Assembly: GCA_016630905.1 (NCBI GenBank)
Contig: WBMQ01000003.1
Span: 2,046,001-2,110,000, forward strand
Length of the DNA stretch: 64,000 nucleotides
Direction: 5' to 3'
Origin: Capillidium heterosporum
Taxonomy: Eukaryota > Entomophthoromycota > Entomophthoromycetes > Entomophthorales > Capillidiaceae
Within the stretch, counting starts at the first letter, position 1. Each line of letters starts with the position of its first letter. Under the pieces are notes generated by a model, which was given only the letters and a program-made list of their open reading frames with translations, did no database searches and was not told the origin of the DNA. Position numbers and translations under genes: made by a program. Shown here piece after piece: positions 23,718 through 36,163 of this stretch.

Positions 23718-24096
23718 GATATGGTCGTAGGTATTCCCTCAAGTCTATATAATGAGTTTTTTTGAACATGTAGAAACACATAATAAATTTAATAAAGGTA
23801 AATGAATGAATAGGTAGCCTTTTTAATTATGTACTTTAATTTAATTCAAAAATGGTTGATAAAACTACTTATCCATTTAAAAATCCAAGTGAAGTATATA
23901 AATTAATAAGATTTTACAAAAGTCAAAAACTAAAATAAATCCAGGTGGAATAGCTATATTGAGAATAGAAAATGGTATAGTTACTATTGCCGATAGCCTT
24001 TATGTAGATGGATATAAATAATAAGCTAATGGCATTTGGAAAACCAATTTGAGTATACATCTAAAGCCGATGCTGTCCTATTAGTCAAGCACAATA
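23718..24096. other. short intergenic stretch, nothing recognised
   Basis: Spacer between convergent genes, AT-rich, with several AATAAA-like signals near 23781-23940. Confidence 0.5.
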
Positions 24097-24417
24097 TTAT
24101 GAATTTAGTTGGTCTTTCTCCATTTCCTTCAATAACTGTTGACCATCCACTCCACAACTATCAGCGATAAATTTCACCTAAAAATAAAGTAAAATGTAAA
24201 TATAAATTCATTAAAGTAAAATGTAAATAGCAGTTGTAAAAGTACCCAAACTTGAGATGCGTTTAGTAGCTTCACTTGCATAGTAACTATGCGACTCGTC
24301 AAAGCTAAAAAGGTTTCTAATTCGATTTCAAAGTCTTCAATATGCTTTTCTAAACCTAGTTGAAAAATATCAGATGTTGTGGAAAAAATAAAGCTAGATA
24401 CTTTCTAACTCGTCCAT
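24097..24417 (-). CDS. small coiled-coil protein, unknown
   Basis: Three exons on the minus strand (24402-24417, 24246-24355, 24097-24177), with introns of 46 and 68 bp, give 68 residues. All joins are GT-AG and in frame. The product is one long amphipathic helix (DELESLEKHIEDFEIELETF and onward) followed by a second short helix (GVDGQQLLKEMEKD). Size and shape would fit a small subunit of a kinetochore, vesicle-tether or similar complex, but I do not recognise the family. Confidence 0.55.
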
Positions 24418-24959
24418 ATCGGTTGTTGAATTGGCGTCGTTTCGTTTGAATTGAAGTTAGGTTTCGATATTTCGGGATGCTGGAGTGGTGGAGTTGAAGT
24501 TCTTTAGTTTCCAGTTTTAAAGTTGCAAGCTAAACTTTCAAAGCCAAAAGTATTCCAATTGGCGATAGCAAGTCAGAAGGCTTCGACTTTGTTGGTGGGA
24601 AATGGTTTTATTCAACTATTGGCATATGTTAATAGGCTATTTTAAAATTGTATTGCCATTAATCAGTGGCTGATACAGTTGATTAATGAACTTGTAGGTC
24701 TTAAACTCATGAATCAACCAATAAATTCCTGTAATCTATCAAAGCTTATGGAAAGCTTCATGTAGAACTCCCCACTTTAGTATCCCAAGGGGTGTCATAT
24801 CTACTGTAAAACAATTTCAATTTAACGCATTTCTATTGGCTATTCTTTAGGACTATATAGCTTAGAGAGTTGAGAGTTCAAACCAAACTGTAGATATCGT
24901 TCTACACAAGCAAATTTCAAGCTCTCAGCTTTCAACTAGTTCAGTTTAATACGTTTTCA
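24418..24959. other. short intergenic stretch, nothing recognised
   Basis: Upstream of the coiled-coil gene on one side and of the kinase relic on the other. Nothing supported. Confidence 0.45.
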
Positions 24960-26290
24960 AAGCAGATGAACCAAATGCCACCTTTAGACCAAGAACTTCC
25001 ATCCAATATTTGAGTGAACTTGATATTAGGGAGTCCAATTCTTCAACCTTAAGCAAGTTGAACTTCCAACTATTAAGCTTCATCAATTTGGCTACAAGGC
25101 CCGATAATGTACAAGTCAAAAACAATGACACAACAGTTATTTATGATAGTATAGCTGTTGAGTACACTACCCTGCAGCAAGCAGCCAAAAGTATACCTAA
25201 GGATAAATATATTACCATTTGCCTTACTCGAGGCAAGCCAGGGCTCAAGATTGGTAGGAACAAGGACTGCGACTACATACAAGCTTATTTTGTTCTGTTT
25301 TTGCAACAAATGTTTAGCATTTCTAAAAAAAAGTAAGCAAATACCATTTCAGTAATTTTAAGATAGTGTACACCTATTTACAGTAGCTAATTGTTTTAAG
25401 CTAACTATGAATAGGATTGTAGAGAGTTTGCTATCAAACTGATTTCCAAGCCGGAATTGATCAGCAAGGGGATTTCTGAGTTTGAATCAGAAGAAGTCCT
25501 GTGCAAAATCGACCACATAAATATATTTCTATCTGTGTTTTAAGCTTTGGTAGTCCTACATATCCAAGTTAATTGATTACCAGGAAAACCACTTCTATCA
25601 TGGACTTATCTTTCAAAAGTAATTTAAAATCTATGTATCATACAATAAATCTAAACCTCCAACAACTTACTCAAGTATCTCAGCGATTATAAGATGAAGT
25701 TGCTGGCTAATACCAAGTTGGCAATAGCAAGTTACCAATTTCTTTCAACTGTCCAGGCAGCTGTTCAGTTTATGCTACTTACTGACCTACACTTGTACCT
25801 ACATAGCAAAGGCATCAGTCAACACGACATTAAACTGGAAGTAGCATCCCTTGTTTAGCTTCGCTGTACTAAAACCATTTGGAGCTTTCTGGTCCTGGAT
25901 AAAGCCCTCCTGCATATCCAGTTGGCTGATTTCAATCTCACTGAGGGGTTTAATAACAGGCAGCAGCTTTTGTTCTATCTGGGAACCCCCTGCTACGATA
26001 AGTTTAGTAATTTACATTTGACTAATGAGCTTTGCAACTGCCCTCGAGGTGTTCAGTTCCTCTCCCAAATGCAAATACATTGCTAAGATCAACATCTGAT
26101 CGGTTGATATTTATTGTACGTATATGCTACTGGTAAGATCCTATTTGATGGTAAATTCCTACATCGTACCTAGCTAACTATCCTAACTGAAAAGTGTTAG
26201 GTAGTTAAGTGGGACTTTGAAGACATATTGGATAAGGAAATATCCCAAAGTATTTCACTGAAGCGTAAACTTTTTAAATATCTAAAATAA
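24960..26290 (+). pseudogene. relic of an FHA-domain protein kinase (Rad53/CHK2/Mek1 type)
   Basis: Fragments of one kinase can be read in order but in changing frames. An FHA-like strand GLKIGRNKDCDYIQ lies at about 25230-25280. The lysine region FAIKLISKPELISKG and helix C (ESEEVLCKIDHINI) lie at about 25430-25530. The catalytic loop lies at about 25810-25840 as HSKGISQHDIKLE, where HRD has become QHD. The activation segment is near 25925-26000 with ADFNLTEGFNN (DFG changed to DFN) and LGTPCYDK, then SVDIY at about 26100. Stops (for example near 25336, 25545 and 25857) and the lost HRD arginine and DFG glycine show that it is dead. The intact family senses DNA damage or meiotic breaks. I give no single restored frame. 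Confidence 0.75.
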
Positions 26291-27176
26291 GCTTTTCAAA
26301 GTTAAAAGTGTAATCCAAGCCACCATTACCTATAACTCAGATGTCCACTCCTCAACCTCCATGCTACTTACCTTTCGCCTCTTCGTAAGGATCTTGTACC
26401 TAACCAAACACTAAAGTATTTTTAGGATAAATGTGCTTATGAGTTCAAGAAACTCCATTTGCGTGCACAAAGCAGCCTGTATCAGTAGACTACTCTATCA
26501 TATTAATTCTTTCCAATGCTGTTTATTTACATTATGCTCCAAATGCAGCCTTGATGCTTGAAAAGACATCTATTTTCTTGCTCTGCCTTAATTAAATAGT
26601 TGTGTGTGCGCTACCTATACTTTTGGTTTAATTTGTATATTTGATCAATGTATCAAAGTTTGAATTTAGCTTATACAACTATATCAATGGCAGATGGCTT
26701 ATTATTATATAGGACATATAAAGGTACTTGGGAAAGCATTGGGACCGCCATTTTCCTAAAGGCAGTGGAAATATATGTTGGAAGTGAATCGTCTTTGATT
26801 CAATATTTCTATAAACTTCCAAACTAGCCAAGTCAGTTTACTCTATTAGATGCTTGGTTTAGCAGTCAAACTAGTTTCTGACTTTCACCAGATTTAAGAT
26901 GTTTCTTGCAAGTGAAGCAGTTTAATCTAGGTAGATATGCCTTATCTTTTGTTTTGAAAATTCAGCTTCATTTTCAATATCCAAAGTTGTAATTCATCCA
27001 TTCGAAGTTTAGGTAAGACTACCTTCACTTTCAAACTAGCTTATGCTTTTAGTGTATTAGCAACCTGCTTTACAGTATCAAAGCTTAAAAAGTATACCAA
27101 AACTATGAGATAAAACAAAAATTAGTCAAACTTTATTAATTAAAAATATTATACAGGTGTATGTCTAGGCACACAA
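26291..27176. other. intergenic, nothing recognised
   Basis: Downstream of the kinase relic and of the Kelch gene. More worn kinase-gene sequence could be here but I cannot show it. Confidence 0.4.
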
Positions 27177-30100
27177 TTAATTCTTCTCATTCGCGGGGGA
27201 GGAGTCTAAACTTAAAGCCGAAGGGGTAAACGCCAAGATTGAGATGGATCCCCGTTGCCGATCGTTGCTCTCTCTTTCAGCCCTACCACTGACGTCACTA
27301 ACTAGATCCATACCGCTATCACGATTACCAATACTCTCCTCAAAATAGTAGTCCTGGTCAAAGTCGGCTTCCATAGGTATGGACTCGTTTTGACTAATGG
27401 GTTTGGATCTGCAGCTCCTATTGTCAGTCTCGGTGTTGGTGTCGTAAGCTTCGATGACGCTGATCTCCAGTCGTGAGTCCTGGTCCTGATCCGAATAGTT
27501 GATAGGATGACCGACTTCCCCTAAGTGAATGCTGGATTCAGTCCTGTTGAGCATGTCCAGCTTGTTCTGCAGTTTCAACGCCTCGAGGCGGCTGAGCTTG
27601 TGGGTGGGGTTACTATTGCTAAAGTCGATGGTGGCTGAGTTGGGGAGGGGGCCAGTTGTACCGCTATGGATTGAACTTGCAGTATTGGGGGAAGGCAGCT
27701 TGCATGACGTGGTTCCAATCCCACCATCCCTTGATGCCATGTGATCGCTCTACCCGTTCCAAAACTTCGACGGTCGCATCTTCATCATTCTCCGACAATA
27801 CTTCATCAGGCGCTACTCGACTTGTGGGTGAGGTTGGCAATACGGGGGACTTCAATCCTCGGCTGATCTTGGAGATGAGCTTTCCGATGAATCGTGGCGA
27901 TTTCCTCATGTCCTTTGAAGCGACATGTAGGGTAGGTTCGTCATTTCGAGCACTGATGGGTCGATCTACCTCGCTAGGGGTGGTGGAGTTCGGTCCTATG
28001 CTCAAGAAGGGCGGGGTGTGGGGCAGTGGCATGGTAATTGGTTTCCGTGCGCTGGCGTGGACTAGTTGGACTGTGTTCCCATACCGAGCTCCTTCCGGCC
28101 TGAGAGGTAAGATTCGAGTGTTGGGGGCTCGATGGGTTGGGCTTATAGTATCTAAATTGGCACTGTTGAAGGGGCTACGGTAGGCTTTGAATTCGGGCGA
28201 GGATAGAGATCGATTTAGATTCGAAGTGGCAGCGTTGTTGTAAGTGTAGTCGGTTGAACAGGTCGCCGGTAGATACTGGGTGGTGACAAATATAGCGTTA
28301 GGTGGGAATTGGCCTGCGTTGTCGTAGTTCACGCTTCCATCAATTTGCTTGAGGCTGAGCATCTGGGGATTGTTGTGGGTGCTGGTCCGCGAAGCTATGC
28401 TGCTATCCCTAATAGCGATATTACCGTTGTCCAAGGATTCCAAGTGGTGCCGAAGACGATGCTCTACAGGTCGCAACAACTGACGGCGTGGAGTCGTTGG
28501 CTGGCGAACTGATATTCATCAGACTGCTGTCGACATACTGCAGGTTACTGACCTCACTGCTGGGTTCAAGCCATAAGTTACCGATCGGAGAAGGTGGAGA
28601 TGGGAACTGGGATGAGGAGCTGGAGCCATCCTTCTCCTTGGTATGAGACAAAGTCAGACGCTTCTTTCGGCGCCACATCAGCATCAGGTAGAAGCTAAGG
28701 CCAATAATAATCAAAACCAGAGTACATATACCACCAATGATGAGGCCACCTTGTAGAGCTATATTAGAGTCGGAGGTATCTTTTTCAACAACCTTAGGAG
28801 GCGGTGGTTCAAAACTTTGGACACTGTTCCAATTCCGAACATCAATCAACATCGTTTTACTTGGGCCAGAGAGTGGGGAGGCTGACTGCCCAAACGCATA
28901 CACTAGATAATCGCCAACCAAAGCTGCACAGCCCATATAAGTGCCTTGAAAACCTTCGGGTTGGATGCGAGTCCAGGACCAGTTGTTTAGATCCAGCAGC
29001 AAGATTTCGCTGGCAAAGGTAGGGACGTGTTCGGTGTGGTTATCCGGTTTTAGTTCATCCTTCAGACCAACGGCACCACCCAGGATTGCTAGGGTACTGT
29101 TGTTTATGAATATTGACTTGTGACCGAATCGCGGTTGAGGAATCTCGGTTGGGTCGTCGTAGCTTAGGCTGGTGTTGCTCCATTGCCGTGTTTTTAGGTC
29201 GAAAGTTCGAATGTGGTCCCACGAATACGCATCAAACGTGTAGGGATGGATTCCGCCCAGTATATACATCTTGTTCCGGTACACGAATGAAGTATGTAGG
29301 AAGCTGAGCTGCGCCTGATCCGAATTGGGGCTGAATACCTTCCAGACATGCGTCTTACTGTTGAATGAAAAGACCCTGGGGTCACTAAACTTTTGCTGGA
29401 TCGTAAGGTTAGCCACATTGGCCAACGTTTCACCACCACCCGATATACTTGTCCCATTAACTAAGCTCAAACCACCAAAGAGGATGAATTGGTCGGGATC
29501 CATATCGCTTTTAACCCAGCTTCCATAAGCTAATGGAGATAGCAAATCGGGATTGACGTCAGGTCGCGAAGCTAACGGTGAGGCGGCGTAGTTGGAGCCA
29601 TCTAGGTCTGCTCTAAAAGTCTGAGAGGTAGTGTTGAATATCAAAAGTTCTTGACCACGCTTCGCTCCTGCTCCACCATACATCAGGATATGGCCAGTAC
29701 TAAGATCATTGTTGGTAACTACAAGTTGAGGGTACATGGGGGATTTCAAAAAGTCGATTTGATCGTCATTATTGTTATTATTTTTGCTGTTGCCGAAGCG
29801 ATCTAGTGGGATGGAAGGAATTGACGGTCGGTCCAGTTCACTGATATCCTTCCAAGGTGCAACTGTCGTCGTTCCAGGCGAACTGTTCACATTTACTAGC
29901 TGAAAGGGTTTGGATAGGTCCAGCATCATGGCGAGGACTTCGCCTTTGGGTAGACCTTGTTCGTCGGTACTAGTTTGATTTTTCAGATCCAGCTTGAGTT
30001 TCTTTGCGTTGGCTATTGTGACAAGAGCTTTGGGATTGAGGTGTCGTTGGGGGTTGAACCACCTTCCGCCCAAGTAGTACAGTTTATCTTTGATAAGGAC

Positions 30101-30460
30101 GCATTCACCACCTATAACTCCTTTTAACCGGTTATTGCGATTTCGGAAGTTATTCCTCTGCGAGGGCTGCAGTGGTACGGATCGTTTATTTTCCTCAACG
30201 TAGGGGATTATCGGTGTGCTAGTCTTTGACTTTTTTAGCTGTTCGTCGGCATATCGCAGGATTTTGTTATTCTTGGATATGGCGGTGGGATGGTTGGTCG
30301 AACTGAAATTGGAATAGACGGACCCCACTACTAATTGCCATAGTAATAGTTGAGCTAAGAGTGTAAGCTTATAGGCTGTCGGTGATGCTAATACTAGTTT
30401 AGTTCTAGTTGTGCCTTTGATATCCGTAAATAAACTATTTAGTAATCTAAAGATATGCAT
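27177..30460 (-). CDS. Kelch-repeat membrane protein with long disordered cytoplasmic tail
   Basis: The first 679 residues are continuous (30460 to 28421): a hydrophobic N-terminal segment (about 28-50), six or so Kelch-type blades (FILFGGLSLVNG, NKMYILGGIHPYTFDAYSWD, HKSIFINNSTLAILGGA, YLVYAFGQ), several N-glycosylation sites, and a transmembrane helix near 570-595 followed by RRKKR. The tail then needs two further frames, 28479-27664 and 27740-27177, each one base on from the previous. A 46-bp GT-AG intron at about 28440-28490 could bridge the first; the second has no clear splice sites. The tail is Ser/Pro/Asn rich with one odd conserved-looking patch (GIKGWWDWNHVMQAAFPQ). The domain order fits fungal cell-surface Kelch proteins, whose ligands are unknown. 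Confidence 0.8.
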
Positions 30461-31676
30461 CAGGGCATTGTACCTCCGAAGTTGAATTTGGGTGATGAAA
30501 TATCGATGTATTACTTTTATGGATGTGTTCGCGATGAAGTTGGTGGGTTTTCTTGTGGTTGTGCTTTGATTCTTTCTAATTTCTAAGGATGTAAGGGTAG
30601 GTCGACGCGTCTCAATTGATTTACAATCTGATGAAAGAAAAATAAATTGAGAGATAAACCTTTACCGAAACTTACCAACTAAGCCAAATTAACACCTAAG
30701 CTTAGTTTTCTCATTACTGTAAAAGGGGCGACTCTATAGTGTTTCAAGTACCTGGGTGGCATAGATGAATTTGAACTTTAGGCCGTCCTACTACGTTGAT
30801 AATACTTGAAAAGTTTGAGTAAACTAAGTTGCAAAATTTAACGCCTGGGTGAAATCCAATTTGAAACGTCAAAAGTGACTAAAAGTGGAAGCTTGCTGGA
30901 TTGCAGTTTCAAGAATTCGGAGAAAATTCAACACTTTTTAAGAGATTCTAGAGCTGTACAAACTAGGTTTAAACGAACATATATATCTAAAATGGCATTT
31001 TACAATAGAATGTATAGTTCTAAAAATATGTACAGAATCGGATTTTTAATGTATTTTAAAGGCTACTATAAAAGAATAAATGCTTTGAAAGGGAGCAGTA
31101 AGGATTGTACTACTTTTTTGCATCATAATATTGAATATACTTTTACTATACCAACACAACATACAGCTTATACATAGAGATTGAGTATATTGATTTGCTC
31201 TTAAAATTGGACTAATTTCAACACATCAGTTTCCTTTCAAACCTTGGAACCAATGTCAAAATACATTTATCATAGGTCATATCCAGTAAAATTTAAAAGA
31301 TACTGGATATATGAGAGGAATACCCATTTAAACTAGATTACTATAGCACCTTGAAACTAGGTGGATATGTAAATACAAAGACTTGCCTCTTATTCTATTT
31401 AAAGTATACCTTCTTTAGTCAGTTTGCTTTTGATCACAAACATTTATAAAATGACTATTTTACTTATACAAAGTCAAAGTATTTTTATACTAAGATAAAG
31501 AGTATACTTCATCAATATAAGTGAATTATCAAGCTTTCTAAATGATTAATTACATTTTCATTGTTATCATAAAGTTTATTCTGCTTTGACAAAAGGACTG
31601 ATAAAATTGAATATATATAAACCGATATTCGAACTGAACAAAATTTACAAGATTTATTGCAGGTATACCAAAGGCT
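30461..31676. other. intergenic, nothing recognised
   Basis: Divergent promoter region. A 100-codon frame at 30875-31177 does not begin with a convincing start and shows no motif. Confidence 0.45.
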
Positions 31677-32418
31677 ATGGAGATTCTCAACAAGCAATCT
31701 AGGTCCAACTCCAACTCCAACTCAGTTGAAAAACCTCGATCCTCGTCCTCATCCAACATTAACTGGTTAGATATCTCCCTTTTACGGCTCAATTCCTTGA
31801 AATTGTCAATACCTCAAACTAGTTTACGACGAAAATTGAAGTCTAATAAGATTAAGCTTGACGGCATTGGGGCCAATATCTTAGAGTTCGATGAAGGTGG
31901 TCCTAGCGTTCAGCTACAACGACGCCTGCCTTGTAGAAGCTTATGTAGATGGAGGTATCAGCCTACTTAAAGATATTTCTATTAACCTGTTGTCGTTGAT
32001 ACAAAGTGTACCTAAAGTCGATTTATGGTTCCGATACAACACGTCCAGTCGGACCCATGCCGTTAGATTGTTGGTTCGATACTTTATATTTCTGTTGAGG
32101 CATATGGATATGTCGAAAATTAACGTTAAGAATACTAGTTATCATACTAAACCACCATTCTATATGAAAGATCTGCAGACAGGGAATTATCAAAAGTTTA
32201 TTATTATATTTTCAGAGGCCTGTTTAGAGAATGGATTGCCTTTAAATTTAGTGTTGAAATTGACGGATGTTATCGAGAGGACTAAGAAATATACGTTTGA
32301 GATTAGATATGAGGGAGGTAGTTGGTTTAATTTTGATATGAACGGTTGTCTTAGTTTGGATTTGGGATTGAGAAATAGTTTATTTCTATTGCCGTTTCCT
32401 TTCTATAAGTTGAACTAA
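31677..32418 (+). CDS. unrecognised protein, two frames one base apart
   Basis: ATG at 31677 opens a frame with a Ser/Asn-rich N-terminus and INWLDISLLRLNSLKLSI, and runs to 31970. A second frame from about 31893 to 32418 continues with VVLAFSYNDACLVEAYVDGG, a globular-looking sequence of about 170 residues rich in aromatic and aliphatic residues. The two overlap, and joining them needs one base less near 31891-31900 (AAGGTGG). Codon use is similar in both parts. Together they give about 245 residues. I do not recognise the family. It lies tail to tail with the SAM-WG gene. Confidence 0.5.
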
Positions 32419-32641
32419 TTTTTAATAAAGCTTTGAGTAAAAGATATACATGTATGTTGGATTTGTTATAGTTTTTACTTTTGGATTTATGGGGTACCTG
32501 GGTTAAATTGAAACTTTATTAAAAGCTGGTAGTTATTGCACGTATGTACAGGTGGTTAAGTTAGTCGATGTATGGATATTAAGTTATCTATAGGGACGAT
32601 CTAAAGAATAAATGTTAGTCTGTAAAAACAATGCTAATTCA

Positions 32642-35600
32642 CTAATTACTTTGAGGATTGCTAGGTTTGGTGTCAATGTAAAAGTCGAATTCAGGCTCCG
32701 GTTTGAGCCAAGAGGGTTGAACTATTACCGGAGCTGGGGCAGGTGGTTGATTCAAATGACTGCTATTAATAGTGGGCAAGGGAACATCCTCTCGGATCCA
32801 AGAGGGCCTACGAGTTACCCCTTCGGGACCTGGTGGTCGGTTAAATATAGGTTGGAATAAAGGTGGTGGCGGATGTGTATGTTCGAGACCCGGTAGTCGG
32901 TTCGATATAGGTTGGAACTGAGATGGTGGCGGTGGAATTGTACTTTCGGAAGCGGTAGTTGGCTCAACGTGGGTTGATTCTGGGGTTGGGATGAGTAGCT
33001 TTTACCGTACTTGGAGGAAGAGGTAAACACACCGTCAATGGGGGTGTTTCGGGGCCCTTGCCACTTACTTGGATCGAATTGATTAGCAGGTAGGTCGTTG
33101 TTAAATCGATTGTGTTGATGAACTGATCTACTATTATTATGATGTGCTGGTCGCTTAGTTAGCTGATCCGAGTAGTTACGGACCATCGAGTTTCCAAGTT
33201 CACGAACGTAAGGATGAGCAGGTTGCCTAACTGGTGCACGGTCAGGATGGTGAAATGGTTGTTTAACTGGTGCACGGTTATGAAAATGTTCTTGTTGTCC
33301 AACTGGTTCACGATCGTAAGAACGGAACGGTTTCCTAGCTGGTTCATGGTCATAGGAGTGCTCTTGTTTCACAGCTGACCTTTGGTCATAAGGACGGGCT
33401 GGTTGCTTGGTCGAATCATCACGATAGTATCGGGCCGGTCTATTGGTTGGCTCATTGCTGTAAGAATGAGTTGGGTGATGATTTTGTTGGTTATAACCTT
33501 GATTGTGTCTATAGTTTGCTGAACTACCGTATCCACCATCGTTAGTCTGGTCTGATCGACTACCAAACTGATTGTTGCTGTTATGCATTTGCATCGGTTG
33601 CCGATCCCGTCTATCAAAGTAGGGCTTCTTTGATGAACCATCTCGTCCATTGTTGTACGTCCTTCTCGATCGATCTACCCATTTGCCGATGCCACCTCTA
33701 GTTGATCTACCGTCGGACCCAGTGTTCGAATGCTGAGTGGATGTTTCATCCCATTGTGAGTCGTTGGTTTGGAATGCCTTCTTACCCCATCCACCGCTGG
33801 TGTTGGTTTGGATCGATGTCTCGCCCCACTGGGCATCCTTAAAATGAGTTGGCTTCTTTCCCCATCCATCGTTGGCGTTCGTTTGGAATGAAGTTCCACC
33901 CCATCGAGTCTCGTTTGCTGGGGCTAGCTTCTTACCCCATCCATCATTAGTGTTTGCCTGAGTCCATGCTCCGCTCCATTGAGCATCATTAGTTTGGACT
34001 GATGGTTTACCCCATCTATTGGCACTATTACCAAAAGCACTTGCTTGAGTTGATGCTGGACCCCACTGAGTGTTCTTGAATTGAGTAGGCTTTTTACCCC
34101 ATTCACCTTCAATGTCGATTTGAGACGCTGTTTCACCTTGTTGAGTATCCTTAGCTTGAGCCCGTTGTTTATCCCATGTGCCTGTAGTATTTGTTTGAGT
34201 TGATGCTTCACCTCGCTGGATGTCATCTGCTTGAATTGGCTGCTTATGCCATCCACTGATAGTATCTGCCTGGGTTGAGGTTGCACTCAACTGCGTGTTG
34301 TAAGTTTGGGTTGGTGATTTACCCCATCCAATATTGAAGTTGGTTTGGATAAATTTCTTATCAAATCTGATGTCGGTATCGGCTTGGGTCAGCTGTTTAT
34401 TCCATTCACTGTTAGTGCTCATTCGAACTGGCGTTTCACCTAGCTGACTGTCTTTGGCCAAAGTTAGCTTCGTTCTCCAGATATCGCTACCATTCCCAGT
34501 CGGCGTGTTACTCCACTCAATATCGAGAGGCTGTTTCGATGGTTGGCCATGTCCCCTGCCATAGTCCTGAGTATCTTGGTTGCTCCAATTGCCTCTAGTG
34601 TTCTGATCTGACTGGTCGTGCTCCCTATTGTAACCCTGGTTGTTTCGGTCCCAATTACCCCCAAAGTTCCGATTGGTTTGATTATATCCTCTATTGTACC
34701 AGTTACCTCTAATGTTTTGGTGTGGTTGGTCATGTCTCCTGCCATAGTCCTGTGAATCTCCATTGTTCCAACTATTATTGGTGGTCGGGAATGATTGATT
34801 GTCTCTTGGGTTGAACCTAGGTGCATTTGTAAAGTTACTGGAGGCTTGTTCAGGCTGAGTGGTAAGAACTTCAGACACGCCATGGTGTTGCTGGAAGATG
34901 TTTGTATCCATGAGAGTATCATTCCAGTACATGTCAGTAGTCTGGAATTGATCAGATGGGGGTAAATTTAAGGGCAAAGCAGATCCAGAAGTCCTGGTAG
35001 ATAGTTGAGAATAAGTGGCAGCTGGTCCAAAGGCGTTGGGTGGTGGTGGGAAGGAGGTCGTAGAAGGCATAAGGATAGGGTCAGTAGGGCTGTAGTTCAA
35101 CCCCAGCTGGGTTTGTATCTGCTTGGAAAGTTTAGTGATGCTAATAATCTTCTGAATTACCTCATGTATTTCTGGCTCCATATAGTCTGGTCGACATCCG
35201 AACTGGACGGTGGGCTCGGTCTTGGTAAGTGGAGGTGAATGTCTACTATTTTGGCTAGAGTTGGAGCTGTTGAAAAGTTGATGTTCAAGGTGAAAATGGG
35301 GCTCAGGGCTATTAACTTGCAGTTGCTAGATATACAAGTCAATATCCAGCTAGTAAACGAAAGTTTTACCTCAACTTTGGGCAGCTTCTTACACTTGGGG
35401 AGGTGGGAGTAGTCTATTTGCCCTGGCTGCAGAGGCTCTTCGGGTGTCCTATGAATCTTTGGATTTTCTATGCTGGCCTTAGGTGATTCGATTTGAACTT
35501 TTTTGGGTTGAGATTTAACCTTCTCTACCTCAAGTTTGAGCCTTGTCGATTCTGAACTAGATTTCGGCGATTCTAAGTCTACTTTTGGAAGTAGCTCTCT

Positions 35601-36163
35601 AGGCTGAGCAAGTTTTGATAGAGCTGCAGCATTAAGCTTCTTTCGTAATTGCTTTATGTATCGTAGCCGAGGTTTCGCTAAATAAGGTCGTATGGTATGT
35701 CGATTTTTCACTTTGTACAAAGTTAGTTATATTTAAATAAATAAGCTTACTTTTTCTAACTTTCTCCAAAAGAGAGGTTCGCTTTATCTTACTTATGAGC
35801 TCTAGTATAAATTTAATAAATGCATTCTATTTGAAATTTACCTTCATCTTCCCGTTGAATAGCTTCTATAATAGCTACTCGCTTATCGTAAAATTTTATG
35901 TTGAAATTATCTTCAAGATCCTCCTCGCTAAGTTCCAACAAGTAACTTCCATCGACGTTCTCCTCTGGTAAAATTTTAGTTGTTAAATGGTAGGTAAAGT
36001 TACTGTCAAAGTACTGCAACAGCTTTTCGATTGGGGGCGTTGAATCGTCTGGGTCGTACACCTTCAAGTCTCTTTTCGATATTCCTAAATAAGTAAACAT
36101 CTCGGTAAGGAACTCGCGAACTTTATCCTTCTTCCAGTTCTGTATGATATTGTAACGCTCCAT
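32642..36163 (-). CDS. SAM-domain protein with WG/GW repeats (Argonaute-hook-like)
   Basis: Four exons on the minus strand: 35842-36163, 35751-35801, 35370-35710 and 32642-35325, with introns of 40, 40 and 44 bp. Residues 8-105 resemble a SAM domain (KDKVREFLTEMF...YLLELSEEDLEDNFNI...RVAIIEAIQRED). A basic, Lys/Pro-rich linker follows. The large last exon is Gln/Asn/Gly rich: first NRGYNQ-type repeats, then about ten degenerate units of roughly 24 residues carrying WG or GWG (GWGKKPTQFKNTQWG type, about 33700-34450), then 12-13-residue units of the form YDREPVxQ. The frame appears to end at 32815, but after one missing C at about 32981-32987 a second frame (PPPPSQFQPISNRLPG and onward) continues to 32642. 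WG/GW platforms bind Argonaute in other proteins; here that is inference. Confidence 0.8.
33690..34460 (-). repeat. WG/GW-containing degenerate tandem repeats
   Basis: Degenerate units of about 72 bp in the coding sequence. Each encodes a core (G)WGKK, then Q(T/F)K(N/D)xQWG, then (T/S)xTQTN. About ten units are visible, with Trp conserved while neighbours vary, which suggests that the Trp residues are under selection. Confidence 0.75.
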
